64,000 nt of DNA from Oscillospiraceae bacterium (GTDB lineage Bacteria; Bacillota; Clostridia; Oscillospirales; Acutalibacteraceae). The DNA is taken from the NCBI GenBank assembly GCA_022483045.1, contig JAKVOA010000001.1, positions 1,201,750-1,265,749 on the forward strand, given 5' to 3'. The position numbers and the translations under genes are program-made. The first letter of the stretch is position 1. Each line of letters starts with the position of its first letter. Below, piece after piece: positions 44,181 to 52,543 of the stretch. Under the pieces are notes generated by a model that saw only the letters and a program-made list of their open reading frames with translations, was not told where the DNA came from and made no database searches.

Positions 44181-45310
44181 TGTCAGAACATACAGCAGAG
44201 GTCGTCATTGTCGGCGCCGGCGTCATTGGCTGCGCGACCGCCTATTATCTTTCCAAAAAAGGCGTTTCCGTTACCGTGCTCGACTGCGATGAAGTAATCG
44301 GCAACGGCGGCTCCAGCCGAAACGGCGGCGGGGTGCGCCAGTCAGGCCGTGACCCGCGGGAACTGCCACTGGCTATTTACGGTGTAGAGCATGTCTGGCC
44401 GTCTCTTTCCGAAGAACTGGGTACAGATGTCGAATACCATAAAGAGGGCAACCTGCGCCTAGGCAAGACCGAAAAACACCGGCAAATTCTGCAGGGGCTG
44501 ACAGCCCGCGCAGCTGCCTGCGGGCTGGGTGTGCGCATGATTGACGGCAGCGAGGTCCGCAAAATCAACCCCTATCTTTCCGATGAAGTCATCTGCGCCA
44601 GTTGGTGCCCAACAGACGGCCACGCAAACCCGCTGAAAACCACCCTTGCCTTTTACCGGGCCGCTCGGCAGCGCGGGGTTCGGTTTATTACCGGGGAAAA
44701 GGTGACCGGCCTGCAGAAAGTGTGCGGTGAAGTCAAAGAAGTGCTGACCGAAAAGGCTGTGTACGGCTGTGACAAAGTGATTGTCGCCTCCGGCTATGAC
44801 AGCCGCGCAATCACCGCCTCTGTCGGCATTGACATTCCCATGAAAAAAGAGCTGATTGAGGCTCTGGTCACAGAGGCTGAGCCGCCCATGTTTGCGCAAA
44901 TGCTCGGCACCGCAGATGCGGATTTTTACGGTCACCAGACCAACCACGGTTCTTTTGTTTTCGGCGGTGCATCGGGATATGAAGAGGAAAATAAAGACAA
45001 CGGCTGCATGGCTACTTCCAGTATCACTGCGCCGTGCATCTGCCGTGGTATTATGAAGTATATCCCACGGCTGGCACACGCAAAGATTGTGCGCACCTGG
45101 GCGGGCTATGAGGATGACAGTGCCGACAAAGTACCCGTCATCAGTGAAGTTGAGGAAGCGCCCGGCCTGATTCTCGCCTGCGGCTTTACCGGCCACGGTT
45201 TCGGTATTTCCCCTGTGGTAGGGCAGCTTTTGGCGCAGATGACCGTCGGCGAAAAGCCAATGCTGGACCTTTCCGCGTTTCGCTACGACCGCTTCAAAGC
45301 CTGTATTTGA
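44180..45310 (+). CDS. FAD-dependent amino-acid/amine dehydrogenase (DadA/OoxB/HcnC-like)
   Basis: The 376-residue flavoprotein begins with VVIVGAGVIGCATAYYLSKKG and has a SSRNGGGVRQ segment and a C-terminal GLILACGFTGHGFGISP, as in the substrate-oxidising subunits of opine oxidase, sarcosine oxidase and D-amino acid dehydrogenase. It oxidises a C-N bond. The exact substrate cannot be read. Its last codons are copied in the downstream repeat at 45385-45466. Confidence 0.88.
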   Translation: MSEHTAEVVIVGAGVIGCATAYYLSKKGVSVTVLDCDEVIGNGGSSRNGGGVRQSGRDPRELPLAIYGVEHVWPSLSEELGTDVEYHKEGNLRLGKTEKHRQILQGLTARAAACGLGVRMIDGSEVRKINPYLSDEVICASWCPTDGHANPLKTTLAFYRAARQRGVRFITGEKVTGLQKVCGEVKEVLTEKAVYGCDKVIVASGYDSRAITASVGIDIPMKKELIEALVTEAEPPMFAQMLGTADADFYGHQTNHGSFVFGGASGYEEENKDNGCMATSSITAPCICRGIMKYIPRLAHAKIVRTWAGYEDDSADKVPVISEVEEAPGLILACGFTGHGFGISPVVGQLLAQMTVGEKPMLDLSAFRYDRFKACI

Positions 45311-45466
45311 TTTTGATACAGAAAGTGGATACGTCAATTCTTTTTATACACAGCTGAATCAAAAAGGAAACCGGCGGCGCCATTCTTTCCGCGTTTCGCT
45401 ACGACCGTTTCAAAGCCTGTATTTCATTGGAGGTAAAAAATGGATACATCAATTTCGTTTTTATAC
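45269..45466 (+). repeat. Decayed tandem duplication at a gene junction
   Basis: Copies lie at 45269-45349 and 45385-45466, 116 nt apart. The first 40 nt differ at one base and the ends (GGATACxTCAATT...TTTTTATAC) also match, while the middle differs. The first copy holds the true end of the dehydrogenase gene and then a dead gene start: GTG-GAT-ACG-TCA-ATT followed by a stop nine codons on. The second copy holds a dead gene end and the real ATG of the next gene. Confidence 0.8.
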
Positions 45467-46567
45467 TTGGATGAGCCGGACATGATAAAAGCCGGCGTCA
45501 AGGATATGAGCAAGTGCATTCTTTCCATGGAGGATATGTTGCTGCTGCTGAAAAAAGGCGACTACGTCATGGGCGGCGAAAATCACAACTCTCACGGCTG
45601 TATGATTACTTTCCCAAATGACCCGCAATTTCCGGGTATGCCAAAAAACGCATTTGACCGGCGCTTTATGGCAATGCCCGCCTACCTTGGCGGCAAATAC
45701 CAGATGGCAGGCGTAAAATGGTATGGCTCCAACGTAGAAAATAAAGAAAAAGGCCTGCCGCGCTCCATCTTGATGATGACTTTGAGTGACAAAGACACAG
45801 GCGCACCGCTCGCTTTTATGTCGGCAAACCTCTTGAGTGCCTACCGCACCGGCGGCATTCCAGGGGTGGGTGCCAAATATCTGGCAAGGAAAGATTCGCG
45901 GACAGCTGCCGTGATTGGCCCCGGCGTCATGGGCAAGACTTCGCTTGCCGCGTTTGCTGCCGCCTGCCCCAAACTTTCCCGTGTGCAGATTAAAGGCCGC
46001 GGCCAGCGCTCGATTGATTCCTTTATCACTTTTATTAAAGAAGAGCTGCCGCAGATTAAAGAAATCAAAGTCTGTGACACCGTGGAGGAAGCCGTACGTG
46101 GCAGCGACATCATCAGCTTTACAACAACCGTAAAAGACGACGTTTCTACCTTCCCTTACATTAACGGCAGCTGGATTAAAAAAGGCGCCCTCATCAGCAT
46201 GCCATCCGCCGCCCGGTTTGACGACGATTATCTGTCCCAATGCCGTTTGGTAGTTGACAACTCCAAACTTTACGAGGCATGGGAGGAAGAGTACCCGTAC
46301 CCCACCTACCCCAAAATGCAGATTATCGGCACCAAATTCACAGACCTTATCCATGATGGGCTGGTAAAGCGCGAAGATGTAACAGACATTACCGATATCA
46401 TCACCGGCGCGGCCCCGGGCAGAAAAAGTGAAGACGAAGTCATTGTATACTCTGTGGGCGGCATGCCAGTAGAGGATATTGCGTGGGGCTGCACCGTTTA
46501 CCGCAGCGCCCTGGAAAAAGGCATTGGCCGCGTGCTTCCTTTGTGGGAAAAGCCGGAAATGGCATAA
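45440..46567 (+). CDS. Ornithine cyclodeaminase/mu-crystallin family protein
   Basis: The 375-residue protein has the family's dinucleotide-binding loop (AAVIGPGVMGKTSLAAF) and MSANLLSAYRTGGIPGVGAKYLARK before it. Members include ornithine cyclodeaminase, alanine dehydrogenase and ketimine reductases; similar proteins in clostridia are named tyramine oxidase subunit B. In this operon it could reduce or recycle the imine made by the flavoprotein dehydrogenase. GGAGG precedes the ATG. Confidence 0.85.
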   Translation: MDTSISFLYLDEPDMIKAGVKDMSKCILSMEDMLLLLKKGDYVMGGENHNSHGCMITFPNDPQFPGMPKNAFDRRFMAMPAYLGGKYQMAGVKWYGSNVENKEKGLPRSILMMTLSDKDTGAPLAFMSANLLSAYRTGGIPGVGAKYLARKDSRTAAVIGPGVMGKTSLAAFAAACPKLSRVQIKGRGQRSIDSFITFIKEELPQIKEIKVCDTVEEAVRGSDIISFTTTVKDDVSTFPYINGSWIKKGALISMPSAARFDDDYLSQCRLVVDNSKLYEAWEEEYPYPTYPKMQIIGTKFTDLIHDGLVKREDVTDITDIITGAAPGRKSEDEVIVYSVGGMPVEDIAWGCTVYRSALEKGIGRVLPLWEKPEMA

Positions 46568-46590
46568 AAGCAGACAGGCACCTACACAAA

Positions 46591-46616
46591 AAATACCCTG
46601 CGGTATTTTCCCGCAG
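46591..46616 (+). promoter_or_regulatory. Mutually exclusive hairpins before the PII gene
   Basis: AAATACC/GGTATTT (loop CTGC) and CTGCGG/CCGCAG (loop TATTTTC) share bases 46598-46608 and cannot form together. They lie 24 nt before the ATG of the PII gene, so switching would affect its translation or its expression relative to upstream genes. Confidence 0.4.
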
Positions 46617-46639
46617 ACACTCCGGAAAGGAAATGAAAT

Positions 46640-46987
46640 ATGAGCGAATTATCAAAGATCGAAATTATCACCGATATGTCGAAATATACAGACCTGAAAG
46701 CTTCCCTAAGCAAACTGCAGATTGGCGGCATGACCATGATGCAGGTACTGGGTTGCGGCGTAGAAAAGGGCACAAAGGAATACGAAGTGGATAAGAACTT
46801 TGAAATGGAGCTGCTGCCCAAAATTCAAATCAACATCGTGGTAGAAACCGCTAAGGCAAAGGAAATTGTAGAGATGGTAAAGCAGGTGCTCTACACGGGC
46901 CATATTGGCGACGGCAAAATTTTTGTGTACGATATTACGAATGTCGTACGTGTAAGGACAGGCGACGAAGGCAAAGATGCCCTGTAA
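46640..46987 (+). CDS. Free-standing PII family nitrogen regulatory protein
   Basis: The 115-residue protein is a PII trimer subunit with the T-loop (VLGCGVEKGTKEYE...LLPKIQI) and the B-loop YTGHIGDGKIFVYD for ATP/ADP. By alignment with E. coli GlnB, Tyr51 is Phe, so uridylylation is impossible, and Gln39, which helps bind 2-oxoglutarate, is Glu. Thus its effector response may differ. It is the paralogue of the PII domain on the Amt at 8277-10046. It lies between an oxidation operon and an amino-acid permease, 18 nt before the latter. Confidence 0.92.
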   Translation: MSELSKIEIITDMSKYTDLKASLSKLQIGGMTMMQVLGCGVEKGTKEYEVDKNFEMELLPKIQINIVVETAKAKEIVEMVKQVLYTGHIGDGKIFVYDITNVVRVRTGDEGKDAL

Positions 46988-47005
46988 CAGGGAGGCTGGC
47001 AAAAC

Positions 47006-48412
47006 ATGAAAAAGCAAAAGAAGCTCGGGCTTGGCAGTGTTATTTCCATCTCTGTCGGGCTGGTAGTTGCGACCAGCAGTCTGGTATCCCTGGGGCAGGG
47101 CGCCGGCACGCTGGGTACCATGTTCATCATTCCGATGATCATTGCCTGTATTCTCAACATCATTACTATTGCCTCACTCTCTGAGCTAAACGCGCTGATG
47201 CCAAACACCACTGGTGGGCTGGCACAGTACACTCTGGCCTGCATGGGGCCGTTTCCCACGATGATTTCCATGGTGGGCGGATACTTAATCTGCAATATCA
47301 TGTCGTGCGGGGTTGAAGCCTCTATCTTTGCCTATGCCTGCGCGCAAACCATTCCACTTAAAATTCCAAGCATTGTCTACACGCTCGTTATGACTGTGGG
47401 CGTAACGATTGCGAATTTGTACGGGGTCGATATTTTTGCGAAGGTGCAGAATCTGGTTGCTTTCCTTTTAGTCGGCTCCATGCTGGTAATGGGGATTATC
47501 GGCGCCTGCAGCGCTGGTACACAGCCCACTGTCAGTCAACCGGCTGTCATCTCAACCAACTTTAACGACATTGTTTCCATGACAGCCGTGGCATTTTGGC
47601 TCTTTATTGGTGCTGAATACGCCATTCCAGTATCAAAGGATGTAAAAAATGCGAAAAAGAATGTTCCCCTCGGCATGATGCTCGGCCTGGTGCTGATCGG
47701 GATTGTACAGGCAATTATGGTTTTTGGCTTTCACAACTACACCGCCTGGGGTGACCTGACAAATTCACCGGCACCGCACCTGTTGTACGGCGAAAAGCTG
47801 CTGGGACAGGGCGGAAAGATTTGGATGACCTGTGTCTCCGCTCTGGCTGTCATCAGCACACAGAATTCCACGGTCAACGGCCTGAGCAGCATCAGCGAAG
47901 GCATGGCGAAAATGAACATGATGCCGCGTGTTTTCAGCAAAACGAATAAGCGAAACGTACCCTGGTTCGGCGTTCTGTTTGTCAGCGTCTTCATTTTTGT
48001 ATTCGCAGCAATCAGCGATAATTCCTCCAGTATCATTTCGTTCCTGATTCTGGTAGGCTCTGTGTTCTGGATGGTTTCGTATATCCTTGCACACATTGAT
48101 GTACTGATTTTGCGCCACAGACTGCCCAAAGCGCCGCGCTCCTTTAAGGTACCGCTCGGCCCGGTGCTGCCGATTATCGGCATTGCCGGCACAGCCTACA
48201 TGATTCTCAATATTTCCACTGATCCGGTTGAACGAAACAACATTTGGCTCATCACGGGTATTACATTCCTGCTGCTGGGCATCTTCTCGTATTTCTGGAT
48301 TAAGAAACGCATGAAGCGCCCCGTCTTTCAGCATGTGCCTATGGAAGAAGTCATGGCAATGGAAAACAGCATGTACTACACAATTCGGAAAAAGCGCGGC
48401 ATTTGGAAATAA
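47006..48412 (+). CDS. APC family amino acid/amine permease
   Basis: The 468-residue membrane protein has about twelve predicted helices and the APC-superfamily patterns GLGSVISISVGLVV at the start and FWLFIGAEYAIPVSKDVKNAKKN in the middle. It probably imports the substrate of the upstream dehydrogenase. It is next to a PII protein, which could gate it, as PII gates Amt. It ends the operon. Confidence 0.88.
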   Translation: MKKQKKLGLGSVISISVGLVVATSSLVSLGQGAGTLGTMFIIPMIIACILNIITIASLSELNALMPNTTGGLAQYTLACMGPFPTMISMVGGYLICNIMSCGVEASIFAYACAQTIPLKIPSIVYTLVMTVGVTIANLYGVDIFAKVQNLVAFLLVGSMLVMGIIGACSAGTQPTVSQPAVISTNFNDIVSMTAVAFWLFIGAEYAIPVSKDVKNAKKNVPLGMMLGLVLIGIVQAIMVFGFHNYTAWGDLTNSPAPHLLYGEKLLGQGGKIWMTCVSALAVISTQNSTVNGLSSISEGMAKMNMMPRVFSKTNKRNVPWFGVLFVSVFIFVFAAISDNSSSIISFLILVGSVFWMVSYILAHIDVLILRHRLPKAPRSFKVPLGPVLPIIGIAGTAYMILNISTDPVERNNIWLITGITFLLLGIFSYFWIKKRMKRPVFQHVPMEEVMAMENSMYYTIRKKRGIWK

Positions 48413-48437
48413 CCGCTGCCTGCAAATCTCATAAACC

Positions 48438-48506
48438 GAAGAAGGCAGTCCCACAAAACGTGTACCGCAAAAGCTGCGGCGCGCTGTGTGGGACTGTCTT
48501 CTTTTT
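48438..48506. terminator. Bidirectional terminator between the permease and LuxR genes
   Basis: GAAGAAGGCAGTCCCACA pairs with TGTGGGACTGTCTTCTT with one mismatch around a loop of about 30 nt, and seven T follow on the plus strand. Confidence 0.85.
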
Positions 48507-49274
48507 TTACGAGTTTTCTTCCGGCAGTTCGCATTCCACAATCATTTGAAACATCTGCAGACGTTTGCAAATGCCAAGTTTGCGGTAAAGATTGAGAATA
48601 TGCTTTTTCAGCGTATTTGGGCTGATAACCAATTTTTCGCAGATGGCGTCTTTGTCCAGTCCACACATTTCCAGCCGCAGCACAGTGGCCTCTCTTTTGG
48701 TAAGCCCATATTTTTCCGCCGCCTCTTCCACGGTAATTCTGCCGCGGGCCGCCCGGCTTTTTCGCCGCTCCTCTGCCAAGCGGTAAGCAAGGTGGTCTTT
48801 GAGCATATCTAAAATTTGAATATCATCGTACAAGAAATTATTCTTCCCGATAGTGCGGTAAAACGTGATAACCCCCAAAAGCTTTTTGTCCTTTGCCATA
48901 ATCATCTGCAGGGAAAAGTGCCAGTTGTTTGGCTGATAAACTTTACGATAATACTCTGTCTGCACCCGCTTTTCATCGCTGATGATGTCCGTTTCGCGGT
49001 AAATCAGACTTTTGCCGCCGTACAGGATTCCCCGGCTGTAGTCGAGAAAATCGTAGGTCTGTGAGCAGGCGCCATCGCAGTTGTAAGTAACGGGGTCGGT
49101 CAGCGCATCGCTGCCATCCTGTGCAGCCAAAAAGAAATCAGCGCTGTCAAAGTCAAGCAGCATTTTCAGCTGCTCTAAAAGCTGCGTACGCATGGCACAA
49201 AAATCTTTTGTCGTATAGATTTTATAAATAATGCTGTTTAAAAGAAGCCAATCATTTGTCTCAAGCTGTCTCAT
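48507..49274 (-). CDS. LuxR family transcriptional regulator with GAF-like sensor domain
   Basis: The 255-residue protein has an N-terminal GAF-like region (about 10-165) and a C-terminal LuxR helix-turn-helix (YGLTKREATVLRLEMCGLDK ... SPNTLKKHILNLYRKLGI). No receiver domain is present. It faces the end of the oxidation operon and is a likely regulator of it. I chose the ATG at 49274 because GGGGGC lies upstream; another start exists six codons earlier. Its leader holds a terminator hairpin. Confidence 0.88.
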   Translation of the reverse strand: MRQLETNDWLLLNSIIYKIYTTKDFCAMRTQLLEQLKMLLDFDSADFFLAAQDGSDALTDPVTYNCDGACSQTYDFLDYSRGILYGGKSLIYRETDIISDEKRVQTEYYRKVYQPNNWHFSLQMIMAKDKKLLGVITFYRTIGKNNFLYDDIQILDMLKDHLAYRLAEERRKSRAARGRITVEEAAEKYGLTKREATVLRLEMCGLDKDAICEKLVISPNTLKKHILNLYRKLGICKRLQMFQMIVECELPEENS

Positions 49275-49293
49275 GCTATTGCCCCCTGCCATA

Positions 49294-49330
49294 TAAAAAG
49301 GCGCAGAAGCATATAAGCTTCTGCGCCTTT
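49294..49330 (-). terminator. Leader terminator (putative attenuator) of the LuxR gene
   Basis: AAAGGCGCAGAAGC pairs perfectly with its complement around six bases, and the minus strand ends in five T. It lies 20 nt before the LuxR ATG and about 6 nt after the predicted start point. Its base (GCAAAGGCGC) is like that of the glnN leader hairpin. Confidence 0.7.
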
Positions 49331-49342
49331 GCGAATACGTTT

Positions 49343-49371
49343 ATGGTATCATGCCACCAGACGAATTGCAA
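49343..49371 (-). promoter_or_regulatory. Predicted promoter of the LuxR gene
   Basis: On the minus strand TTGCAA (49366-49371) and TACCAT (49343-49348) are 17 nt apart. It matches the consensus less well than the other nitrogen promoters. Confidence 0.5.
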
Positions 49372-49738
49372 TAGAAAGCAATAAAATACGCAAAATACAC
49401 CCGAAAGAATACTAAGAATCGTTCTTCTAAATCAGTAACGCTTTCTTTCCCGCATATTTTGAGGCCATTTTTCTTTTCTGCGCACAGCACAGGCTTTAAT
49501 GGACGAAAAGCCGGCGCAAATTCCTGTTATGACCAAAAAAATTTCCAGCCTGCCCATAAACATGCCGGTCATTTCGGCAATCCCAAATTCAGCGGCATAA
49601 GATGCAGTAATCGTGTATTTTTAATGCAGTTGCAATCAGATTAGGCATAGCAGAACCGCCTTCCGTCATATGAACACTTTAGCCTGTAATGAAGACCGCA
49701 CAAAGGGAAAAATTCGAAGCAAGTGTAATCGCCCGCCC
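49372..49738. other. Non-coding stretch
   Basis: I see no convincing gene here. Short readings of 60-100 codons on the plus strand lack ribosome sites and resemble no family I know. Confidence 0.5.
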
Positions 49739-49775
49739 AAAAAGCGCCTACCCCCCAAAGGAAGTAAGCGCTTTT
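49739..49775 (-). terminator. Terminator of the phosphoketolase gene
   Basis: On the minus strand AAAGCGC and TAC pair with GTA and GCGCTTT, with GG/CC continuing toward a TTT loop, then five T. It lies 49 nt after the stop codon. Confidence 0.8.
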
Positions 49776-49823
49776 CTATCTTCATTCTATTTTATTTTCT
49801 GTACAGAAAACAGTTGCACAGAA

Positions 49824-52226
49824 TCAGGCATTGTCCTTGGGGGTATGCCATTTCCAGTCACGCACTTCCGGCAGATCCTGCCCGTAGGTGGAAATATACT
49901 GCTTATGTGCCACCAGGGTATCGTTCATCTTCTGCACAAGGTAAGCTCCGCGGTTGCCCAGCTGCGGCAAACGCTCGATGACATCCTTTACCAGGTGGAA
50001 ACGATCGATGTGGTTCTGCACACGCATATCAAACGGCGTGGTAATGGTGCCCTCTTCCTCATAGCCGCATACGTGCATGTTGCGGTTATGGCGGTGATAG
50101 GTCAGCTCGTGTACCAGGGTCGGGTAGCCGTGGAAAGCAAAGACGATAGGCTTATCTTTGGTGAAGAGTTCATCATACTCAACATCGGAAAGGCCGTGCG
50201 GGTGCTTGTATTTTGGCTGCAGCTTCATCAGGTCTACAACATTGATGACGCGAATCTTCAGCTCTGGCATGTTGTCGCGCAGAATGGTAACCGCAGCCAG
50301 CGTCTCTAAAGTTGGGGTGTCGCCGCAGCAGGCCATGACAACGTCTGGTTCAGCACCCTGGTCGTTGCTCGCCCACTCCCAGATACCGATACCCTGAGTG
50401 CAGTGTTTTACAGCTTGGTCCATCGTAAGCCACTGCGGGCGCGGATGCTTGGAAGTAACCATGACATTCACATAGTTTTTGCTGCGAATGCAGTGGTCAA
50501 ATACGGAAAGCAGGCAGTTGGTATCCGGAGGCAGATACAGACGCACCACGTCTGCTTTTTTGTTGGCAATATGATCCAGAAAACCGGGGTCCTGGTGCGT
50601 GAAACCGTTGTGGTCCTGCTGCCAGACATTAGAGGTCAAGATCAGGTTCAGCGAAGCAATAGGCTGGCGCCATGGAATCTGATTGCAAACTTTTAGCCAC
50701 TTGGCATGTTGTGAAGCCATGCTGTCGACAATACGGATAAATGCCTCATAGCTGGCAAAGAAGCCGTGGCGGCCTGTGAGCAGGTAGCCCTCAAGCCAGC
50801 CCTCGCACATGTGCTCGCTGAGCATAGAATCCATTACGCGGCCGTCAGAAGCAAGGAATTCGTCGCTGTCCAGGCGCTTAGCGTTCCAGTCGCGGTTTGT
50901 CGCCTCAAAGACTTTGTTCAGGCGGTTCGACATCGTCTCATCCGGCCCAAAGATGCGGAAGTTGCGGCTTTCTTCATTCAGTCTGAAGATATCACGCACA
51001 AAACCGCCAAGTTCAATCATATCCTGTTTTTCTACCTGGCCAGGCGCGGGCACATCTACGCCGTAGCTGCGGAAATCGGGCAGGCGCAGGTCGCGCAACA
51101 GCTTGCCGCCGTTTGCGTGTGGGTTTGCGCCGATACGGTGGTTTCCGGTAGGGGCAAGTGCCTGCAGCTCAGGAATCAGGCGGCCGTTTTCATCAAACAG
51201 CTCTTCAGGGCGATAGCTGTGCAGCCAGTCGCTGAGAATCTGCAGATGTCCTGGGTTTTCCATCGTCATTGGCACCTGGTGTGCGCGGAAAGAGCCCTCA
51301 ATCTGCTTGCCGTCCACCACTTTAGGGCCGGTCCAGCCCTTGGGGGTGCGCATCACAATCATCGGCCAGCGTGGGCGGGTGGTATCGCCTGTCTCGCGGG
51401 CATGCTTTTGGATTGCTTTGATTTCTTCAATAACGGTATCAAGGGTTTCGGCCATTTTGCGGTGCATTGTCATGGGGTCATCGCCCTCGACAAAGTAAGG
51501 CTTCCAGCCGCAGCCTAAGAAGAAGTCCTCCACCTCTTCATGCGACATGCGTGAAAAGATGGTCGGGTTGCTGATTTTGTAGCCGTTGAGGTGCAGAATA
51601 GGCAGCACCGCGCCATCGTTAATAGGATTTAAGAATTTGTTGGACTGCCAGCTGGTGGCAAGCGGGCCTGTTTCGCTCTCGCCGTCGCCTACAATGCAGG
51701 CAGTGATGAGGTCGGGGTTGTCAAACACAGAGCCAAAAGCATGGGCAATGGAGTAGCCCAGTTCGCCGCCCTCATTGATAGAGCCGGGAGTTTCCGGCGC
51801 AACATGGCTGGAAATACCGCCCGGGAACGAGAACTGTTTAAAGAGCTTTTTCATACCCTCTTCGTCCTGGCTGATGTTCGGGTAAACTTCGCTGTAGGTG
51901 CCCTCCAAGTACGTGTTGGCAACAAAGAAGTTTCCTCCGTGGCCCGGGCCGGAAATAAGGACCATATCCAGGTCGTACTTCTTAATGACGCGGTTCAGGT
52001 GCACATAAACGAAATTCTGCCCTGGCACCGTGCCCCAGTGGCCTACAATCTTCTTTTTGACATCGTTCATCGTGAGCGGGCGGCGAAGCAGCGGATTGTC
52101 CAGCAGATAGAGCTGGCCTGCGCCAAGGTAGTTGGCGGCGCGCCAGTAGGCATTCATTTTCTGCAGATAATCGTCGGTGAGGGGCTGCTTTTCGACACAC
52201 GCCTGGTCCTGCATGGCTTTTGTCAT
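49824..52226 (-). CDS. xfp: Xylulose-5-phosphate/fructose-6-phosphate phosphoketolase
   Basis: This thiamine-diphosphate enzyme splits xylulose 5-phosphate (and often fructose 6-phosphate) to acetyl phosphate and an aldose phosphate. The 800-residue length and motifs [39 protein letters not shown] and [14 protein letters not shown] are those of the family. The ATG at 52226 is chosen from length; the ribosome site is weak (AAAGTGATGG), and another ATG lies 21 nt upstream at 52247. A strong promoter at 52321-52349 precedes it. The gene stands alone. Confidence 0.93.
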   Translation of the reverse strand: MTKAMQDQACVEKQPLTDDYLQKMNAYWRAANYLGAGQLYLLDNPLLRRPLTMNDVKKKIVGHWGTVPGQNFVYVHLNRVIKKYDLDMVLISGPGHGGNFFVANTYLEGTYSEVYPNISQDEEGMKKLFKQFSFPGGISSHVAPETPGSINEGGELGYSIAHAFGSVFDNPDLITACIVGDGESETGPLATSWQSNKFLNPINDGAVLPILHLNGYKISNPTIFSRMSHEEVEDFFLGCGWKPYFVEGDDPMTMHRKMAETLDTVIEEIKAIQKHARETGDTTRPRWPMIVMRTPKGWTGPKVVDGKQIEGSFRAHQVPMTMENPGHLQILSDWLHSYRPEELFDENGRLIPELQALAPTGNHRIGANPHANGGKLLRDLRLPDFRSYGVDVPAPGQVEKQDMIELGGFVRDIFRLNEESRNFRIFGPDETMSNRLNKVFEATNRDWNAKRLDSDEFLASDGRVMDSMLSEHMCEGWLEGYLLTGRHGFFASYEAFIRIVDSMASQHAKWLKVCNQIPWRQPIASLNLILTSNVWQQDHNGFTHQDPGFLDHIANKKADVVRLYLPPDTNCLLSVFDHCIRSKNYVNVMVTSKHPRPQWLTMDQAVKHCTQGIGIWEWASNDQGAEPDVVMACCGDTPTLETLAAVTILRDNMPELKIRVINVVDLMKLQPKYKHPHGLSDVEYDELFTKDKPIVFAFHGYPTLVHELTYHRHNRNMHVCGYEEEGTITTPFDMRVQNHIDRFHLVKDVIERLPQLGNRGAYLVQKMNDTLVAHKQYISTYGQDLPEVRDWKWHTPKDNA

Positions 52227-52264
52227 TTTGTATCCATCACTTTCCATTAGAGTATTCCGCGGTG

Positions 52265-52282
52265 CATGTGCACGAGCACATG
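52265..52282. repeat. Inverted repeat in the phosphoketolase leader
   Basis: CATGTGC and GCACATG form a perfect 7-bp repeat with an ACGA centre. It lies about 35 nt downstream of the predicted start of transcription, so it could be an RNA hairpin or a repressor site. Confidence 0.5.
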
Positions 52283-52320
52283 ATAGACCCACTGCGGCAT
52301 TTACAGAATGATATATATGA

Positions 52321-52349
52321 AGAATAGGACGGCACGCCGAGTTTGTCAA
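52321..52349 (-). promoter_or_regulatory. Predicted sigma-A promoter of the phosphoketolase gene
   Basis: On the minus strand TTGACA (52344-52349) and TATTCT (52321-52326) are 17 nt apart. Confidence 0.8.
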
Positions 52350-52543
52350 GCCTTATTGAGAATTCTTTTTTCCACGCTACACAAAAAGTTTTCGTTTTTA
52401 TGCAGACCGATGTGTTTGTAAAGGCAAAGGTCCAAAAATGGGCCACAGCAAAAAGATTGTATACGATTTCCGTTTAAGCGGGTGTACATGTATCAAAAGG
52501 AATATTATAGTAAATACAGAGTAAATTTTTAGGAGGAAATTTT

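Noticed and set aside
49459-49981. Short plus-strand frames between the LuxR and phosphoketolase genes
   Set aside because: No ribosome sites or family resemblance; the second runs into the end of xfp.
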